A DNA stretch of 10,479 bases from JAWLFY01 sp964462125. GTDB taxonomy: Bacteria > Planctomycetota > Planctomycetia > Pirellulales > Pirellulaceae. The DNA lies in contig CAYWXT010000203.1 of the NCBI GenBank assembly GCA_964462125.1, positions 1 to 10,479 of the forward strand, in the 5' to 3' direction. Every line of letters begins with the position of its first letter. The stretch's first letter is position 1. Shown here piece after piece: positions 7,517 to 10,479 of this stretch. A program made the position numbers and the translations under genes. A model generated the notes under the pieces. It was given only the letters and a program-made list of their open reading frames with translations. It had not been told where the DNA came from and searched no databases.

Positions 7517-7546
7517 AGTATAGTTACAGTCAAATTCAGCTGTCAA
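7517..7546 (-). promoter_or_regulatory. Near-consensus sigma70-type promoter for the coiled-coil/membrane gene pair
   Basis: Reading the - strand, TTGACA (7546-7541) is followed after 18 bases by TATACT (7522-7517). The -35 is a perfect match and the -10 matches at five of six positions, in an AT-richer patch inside otherwise GC-rich DNA. Transcription would begin near 7510 and give a leader of roughly 120 bases before ATG 7388. Because it sits 21 bases past the kinase stop, the downstream pair probably has its own transcription. Confidence 0.72.
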
Positions 7547-7566
7547 CGAAAACCACCCGAAAAGCC

Positions 7567-8475
7567 TCAGTTCCCTAGCTTGCCTGCTTCCACGAATTCG
7601 AAGGGAACGTTCCGGATGCTGTTGATGAATTGCTCGATTTTCGGGGTCCGTTGCTCGACTTGAGGGTCGAGGGCCTGCATCACCGCTCGGGCGAGTTTCG
7701 GGTCGATATCGGCCCGGCGGTCGCGGATATCGACCGGGGGGGATGTATCGTGGTACAAGCCCGCTCGCCCGGTGACAATCTCCCCCTGCCAGGGATGACT
7801 GAATGTCAACAGGCAGTAGCAGGTGACGCCGAAAGAAAAAATGTCGACCCGTTGGTCGGTCGACCGCCGCCGCACGATTTCTGGGGACATATAGAGCGGC
7901 GTCCCCGTCCGGTTCCCTGGGGCCATGAAGGGCGGTGTCGCCGGGACGGTCAGCCCGAAGTCGATCAGTTTGACCCCGGTGACCTCGGGCAGGCAGATGA
8001 AATTGCGGGGGCAGATGTCACGGTGGATGAATTGCTCTGAGTGGACGTACTGCAAGGCCTCGGCCATTTGCCGGATTAGGAACAACCGTTTTCCGGCGAC
8101 CAGATCGTCTCGTTTGCGGACGATGATGTCTTGCAGGCTCGGCCCGGCGATGTACTCCATGACGACGATGTGTTGGCCTTTGGTCGTCACGCCGTATTCG
8201 TAGGTTTCGACGACACGAGGGTGCTGCATCTGCATCGCGATCTGGCCTTCCGACGGTTTGTTCAGCCCCTTGAAGCGGGACTCGAACAGGGCCAGCTTTT
8301 CCGGGTCGAGCAGCTTCACGCCGACCAGCGAATCTCGCTCTCGGTCCCGAGCGACGAAGAAGCTGCTCATGGTCCCGGTGGCGGCGGTGCGGGTTCGCTC
8401 GAACCGCGCCTCGACGTCGATGACTTTGTTTCCGGAATTGCGAAAAGCGGAGCGAATCGAATCGAACAGACCCAT
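7567..8475 (-). CDS. Serine/threonine protein kinase (Hanks type), soluble, kinase domain only
   Basis: Eukaryotic-like protein kinase of 302 aa. Numbered from ATG 8475: ATP-binding lysine K54 (V-G-V-K-L-L), probable helix C glutamate E76, catalytic loop H151-R-D153 with N158, metal-binding D172-F-G, and S-P-E (197-199) ending the activation segment, which holds several Thr and Ser. All catalytic residues are present, so activity is expected. The glycine-rich loop is poor (A-A-T-G-T-M-S-S), with a single glycine. There is no transmembrane helix or sensor domain, unlike many planctomycete kinases; after the kinase fold only a short tail remains. The frame is open further upstream, to a TTG at 8547 inside accD, but M-G-L-F-D-S-I at 8475 looks like a true N-terminus. 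ATG 8496 (seven residues longer) is an alternative and neither has a clear ribosome site. The gene lies 59 bases behind accD on the same strand and may be co-transcribed with it. Targets are unknown. Confidence 0.92.
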   Translation of the reverse strand: MGLFDSIRSAFRNSGNKVIDVEARFERTRTAATGTMSSFFVARDRERDSLVGVKLLDPEKLALFESRFKGLNKPSEGQIAMQMQHPRVVETYEYGVTTKGQHIVVMEYIAGPSLQDIIVRKRDDLVAGKRLFLIRQMAEALQYVHSEQFIHRDICPRNFICLPEVTGVKLIDFGLTVPATPPFMAPGNRTGTPLYMSPEIVRRRSTDQRVDIFSFGVTCYCLLTFSHPWQGEIVTGRAGLYHDTSPPVDIRDRRADIDPKLARAVMQALDPQVEQRTPKIEQFINSIRNVPFEFVEAGKLGN

Positions 8476-8534
8476 GGGCGATGCAACGAGAGACATGCGG
8501 GACGACACCCGGTGATCCGGGCATCCACGATAGC

Positions 8535-9401
8535 CTACTTCCCACAATAATCGATTGCCCGAGCGATCTCCGTTTTCAGATAACAGCGAGGGACAATGCG
8601 GTCGATGTAGCCATGTTCGAGCAGAAACTCGCTGGTTTGGAACCCTTCGGGCAATTCGATTCCGATGGTCGCCTTGATCGTTCGGGGCCCGGCGAAACCG
8701 ATCAGCGCCTTCGGTTCGGCGAAGACCAGATCGCCCAGGGAGGCAAAGCTGGCGGCGACGCCGCCCATGGTGGGGTTGGTCAGGACGCTGATGAACAGCC
8801 CCCCCGCCTCATCGTAGCGTGCCAGCGCTGCGGAGACTTTGGCCATTTGCATCAGGGAGAGGATCCCTTCGTGCATCCGCGCCCCACCACCACTGGCGCT
8901 GACGATGATCAGCGGCAGCTGCTGCGTTGTCGCCCGCTCAACCAGCCGAGCCAACCGCTCCCCGACCACCGAGCCCATGCTGCCCATGATAAAGGCGCTG
9001 TCGGTCACGCCGAATGCGACGCGGCGAGCGCGGACCATTCCGGTCCCGGTGACCACCGCGTCGGACAATCCGGTTCGGGCCTGCTCGCCGACCAGTCGCT
9101 CGGCGTAGGGCCGACGATCCTTGAATCCCAGGGGATCGGTTGGCCGGAGCTCCTCCCCGATCGGTTCGAACGTGCCGTCGTCGAGCACCTGGGCGATCCG
9201 TTCGGTCGCCGAGACGTAAAAATGGTGCTCGCATTTCGGGCAGACGTTCAGCCGCTGTTGGACCTCTTTCTTGTAGACCGACGCCCCACAACCGAGGCAC
9301 TTGATCCAGAGCCCCTCGGGAACGCCCCGCTTTTTCGGAAGCAGCTGGCCTTCAGATCCTGTTGCGGAGTCGGCAGAACGATTGGAATCAACAGCAGACA
9401 T
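8535..9401 (-). CDS. accD: Acetyl-CoA carboxylase, carboxyltransferase subunit beta
   Basis: AccD pairs with AccA to move the carboxyl group from carboxybiotin to acetyl-CoA, giving malonyl-CoA, the first committed step of fatty acid synthesis in the cytoplasm. The protein is 288 aa, the usual size. A four-cysteine zinc finger is intact (C35, C38, C54, C57; C-L-G-C and C-P-K-C). The crotonase-like core follows with family-typical stretches: D-A-V-V-T-G-T-G, F-I-M-G-S-M-G-S-V-V-G-E, S-A-S-G-G-G-A-R-M-H-E-G, the L-T-N-P-T-M-G-G-V motif, and G-F-A-G-P-R, ending near H-G-Y-I-D-R-I-V. Start: the frame stays open to 9563, but residues upstream of ATG 9401 (R-rich, then through the repeat-laden leader) do not resemble AccD, so 9401 is chosen. 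The ribosome site is weak. No accA is visible here. The gene is divergent from a pyruvate carboxylase gene and is followed by a kinase gene on the same strand. Confidence 0.96.
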   Translation of the reverse strand: MSAVDSNRSADSATGSEGQLLPKKRGVPEGLWIKCLGCGASVYKKEVQQRLNVCPKCEHHFYVSATERIAQVLDDGTFEPIGEELRPTDPLGFKDRRPYAERLVGEQARTGLSDAVVTGTGMVRARRVAFGVTDSAFIMGSMGSVVGERLARLVERATTQQLPLIIVSASGGGARMHEGILSLMQMAKVSAALARYDEAGGLFISVLTNPTMGGVAASFASLGDLVFAEPKALIGFAGPRTIKATIGIELPEGFQTSEFLLEHGYIDRIVPRCYLKTEIARAIDYCGK

Positions 9402-9625
9402 GAGGATGCGTGGATTGGGGCATCGGGAGCATTCGTCGTGGTGCACTGTAGCCCATTTGGTCAACGAATGCTGCACCAAATCGTCCCTGGTTCTATCCCG
9501 TCTCAGTGATCGGCTACATTGACGCGGCCTCGGCGGCGCACGGGCGAGGCGGTCCCATTCCACCGCCGTCCCCCGCGTCGTGGCACCGTTGAGATTTGCT
9601 GCACCCTTGAGACGATGTTTCCCCG
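9402..9625. promoter_or_regulatory. Divergent intergenic region between accD and pyruvate carboxylase
   Basis: These 224 bases must carry promoters and leaders for both genes. The accD side holds the inverted-repeat cluster (9428-9481). I find no clean -35/-10 pair for either gene; TACAGT on the - strand near 9445-9450 is a possible -10 without a good -35. The pyruvate carboxylase side is GC-rich and featureless. A four-codon frame (ATG 9615) ends on a TGA that overlaps the carboxylase ATG, which may be chance. Confidence 0.55.
9428..9481 (-). repeat. Cluster of overlapping inverted repeats in the accD leader
   Basis: Three perfect inverted repeats share 54 bases that lie 27-80 bases upstream of the accD start. 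(a) AGCATTCGT at 9428-9436 with ACGAATGCT at 9464-9472. (b) GGTGCA at 9440-9445 with TGCACC at 9472-9477. (c) ATTTGGT at 9455-9461 with ACCAAAT at 9475-9481. Arms of (a) and (b) cross, and (c) encloses the right arm of (a), so the helices cannot all form at once. In RNA this would be a set of competing hairpins; in DNA, a set of dyad operator sites. I do not recognise a known motif. Confidence 0.5.
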
Positions 9626-10479
9626 ATGACCATTCGCCCCATCCGTAAATTGCTGGTTGCCAATCGCAGCGAAATTGCCACCCGTGTGTTTCGCAGCGCC
9701 TCGGAGCTGGGGATCCGAACCGTGGCGATCTACTCGCACGAAGATCGATTTGCCCTGCACCGCTTCAAGGCGGACGAGGCGTATCAGATCGCTGAGCCGG
9801 GAGAGCCGATCCGGTCGTACCTGAACATCGAGGCGATCGTCGATCTGTGCCGCAAACAGGGCATCGACGCCGTCCATCCCGGCTACGGTTTTTTGTCGGA
9901 GAACCCCCAGTTTGCCGAGGCCCTGAAGGCTGCCGGCGTGTTATTCGTCGGCCCCAGCGTCCGGACGTTGGAGGACCTGGGGGACAAGACGCGGGCCCGC
10001 GAGATCGCCAAGGCGGCCGGCGTCCCGGTGCTCGGCGGGACCGACGCGGCGATTCGCGACCCGGAGCGAGCCCTGGAGGTCGCCGAGCAGCTCGGCTACC
10101 CGGTGATCCTCAAAGCGGCCAAAGGGGGGGGCGGCCGCGGGATGCGGGTGGTCCGAACCGCCGAGGAATTGGGGCCGGCGCTGGAGGCAGCCCAGCGGGA
10201 GGCGAACACCGCCTTCGGCAGCGACGAGGTGTTTCTCGAAAACTTCGTGGAACGGGCCCGGCACATTGAAGTCCAACTGCTCGGCGACCGCCACAACGGC
10301 TTGGTCCATCTCTACGAGCGGGATTGCAGCGTCCAGCGGCGGCACCAAAAGGTGGTCGAAGTCGCCCCCGCCCCCAACCTCGCCCCGGCGGTCCGCGACG
10401 CCCTTTGCGAGGCGGCCCTGAAGATCGGCCGGGCGGTCGGCGGCGAGGACGCCTGTTACGACAACGCCGGGACGGTGGA
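9626..10479 (+). CDS. pyc: Pyruvate carboxylase, N-terminal biotin carboxylase domain, truncated by the window's right edge
   Basis: The frame opens at ATG 9626 and is still open at the last base, giving 284 residues. An in-frame TGA at 9608 leaves this ATG as the only good start; its ribosome site is weak. The visible part is the biotin carboxylase domain: K-L-L-V-A-N-R-S-E-I-A near the start, H84-P-G-Y-G-F-L-S-E-N, the ATP-grasp glycine loop K166-G-G-G-G-R-G172, the F-V-E-R-A-R-H-I-E-V-Q segment, E-R-D-C-S-V-Q-R-R-H-Q-K and N-A-G-T-V at the edge. The stretch H-E-D-R-F-A-L-H-R-F-K-A-D-E-A-Y is characteristic of single-chain pyruvate carboxylase as opposed to AccC, so the full product should be about 1150 aa with carboxyltransferase and biotinyl domains beyond the window. 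It would convert pyruvate, bicarbonate and ATP to oxaloacetate. The alternative is a separate biotin carboxylase subunit; only the missing 3' part can settle it. Confidence 0.9.
   Translation, partial: MTIRPIRKLLVANRSEIATRVFRSASELGIRTVAIYSHEDRFALHRFKADEAYQIAEPGEPIRSYLNIEAIVDLCRKQGIDAVHPGYGFLSENPQFAEALKAAGVLFVGPSVRTLEDLGDKTRAREIAKAAGVPVLGGTDAAIRDPERALEVAEQLGYPVILKAAKGGGGRGMRVVRTAEELGPALEAAQREANTAFGSDEVFLENFVERARHIEVQLLGDRHNGLVHLYERDCSVQRRHQKVVEVAPAPNLAPAVRDALCEAALKIGRAVGGEDACYDNAGTV

Noticed and set aside
8476..8547. Upstream extension of the kinase gene to a TTG at 8547
   Set aside because: It would start inside accD, with no ribosome site, and add residues that do not resemble a kinase N-terminus. 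ATG 8496 remains possible.
8481..9509. Open frame of 342 codons on the + strand opposite accD
   Set aside because: It mirrors accD, which has an intact zinc finger and core motifs; the antisense translation is H-, G-, D- and R-rich with no recognisable fold.
9402..9563. Upstream extension of accD to an ATG at 9563
   Set aside because: The added 54 residues are arginine-rich, unlike AccD, and the product would exceed the usual length. ATG 9401 gives a normal 288-aa protein.
10124..10131. Run of eight G in the pyruvate carboxylase gene (also seven-G runs near 1732 and 4081) as phase-variation tracts
   Set aside because: The runs encode conserved or in-frame glycine stretches in housekeeping genes, so phase switching is unlikely. 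They are possible sequencing-error spots, but all frames are intact.
1..10479. Mobile elements, CRISPR arrays, tRNA or rRNA genes, defence or toxin-antitoxin systems
   Set aside because: No transposase-like frame, regularly spaced repeats, tRNA cloverleaf or known defence domain was seen on either strand; the genes are metabolic, kinase or membrane genes.

Overview
The window looks like chromosomal DNA from a planctomycete, probably of the Pirellula/Rhodopirellula kind. This is inferred from the high GC content, the use of GTG as well as ATG starts, the style of the membrane-anchored coiled-coil protein, the lone serine/threonine kinase, and a sucrose cluster with a fused synthase/phosphatase. 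No marker gene fixes the taxon. No mobile element, tRNA, rRNA or CRISPR array was seen.

Left part (1-6348, all + strand). The window opens inside a DMT/EamA-type transporter (1-570). About 500 bp with no convincing gene follow. Next comes a tight three-gene sucrose cluster: a PfkB-family sugar kinase, most likely a fructokinase (1075-2052); a sucrose-phosphate synthase fused to a sucrose-phosphatase-like HAD domain (2049-4361); and an amylosucrase (4342-6348). The first junction is an ATGA overlap and the second a 20-nt overlap, so the three are surely co-transcribed and probably translationally coupled. Together they form a sucrose cycle. The synthase makes sucrose-6-phosphate from a nucleotide sugar and fructose-6-phosphate, and a phosphatase releases sucrose. 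Amylosucrase turns sucrose into alpha-1,4-glucan plus fructose, and the kinase returns fructose to fructose-6-phosphate. The same gene set is known from halotolerant methanotrophs, where sucrose is a compatible solute.

Middle part (6365-8496, - strand, convergent with the sucrose operon). A perfect 10-bp inverted repeat spans the amylosucrase stop and marks the convergence point. The - strand then carries, in transcription order, a Ser/Thr protein kinase (7567-8475), a strong sigma70-type promoter (7517-7546), a membrane-anchored coiled-coil protein (6549-7388) and a 68-aa single-pass membrane protein (6365-6571) overlapping its end. The last two look like a small membrane module of unknown function.

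Right part (8535-10479). accD, the acetyl-CoA carboxylase carboxyltransferase beta subunit with an intact zinc finger, lies on the - strand directly upstream of the kinase. It is divergent from the N-terminal biotin-carboxylase part of a pyruvate carboxylase gene that runs off the right edge. The 224-bp region between them holds a cluster of overlapping, mutually exclusive inverted repeats in the accD leader.

Most of the window is metabolic housekeeping. The points most worth a second look are the missing HAD motif III lysine in the phosphatase domain of the fusion enzyme, the competing inverted repeats upstream of accD, the two-gene membrane module behind a near-consensus promoter, and the kinase with a degenerate glycine loop behind accD.
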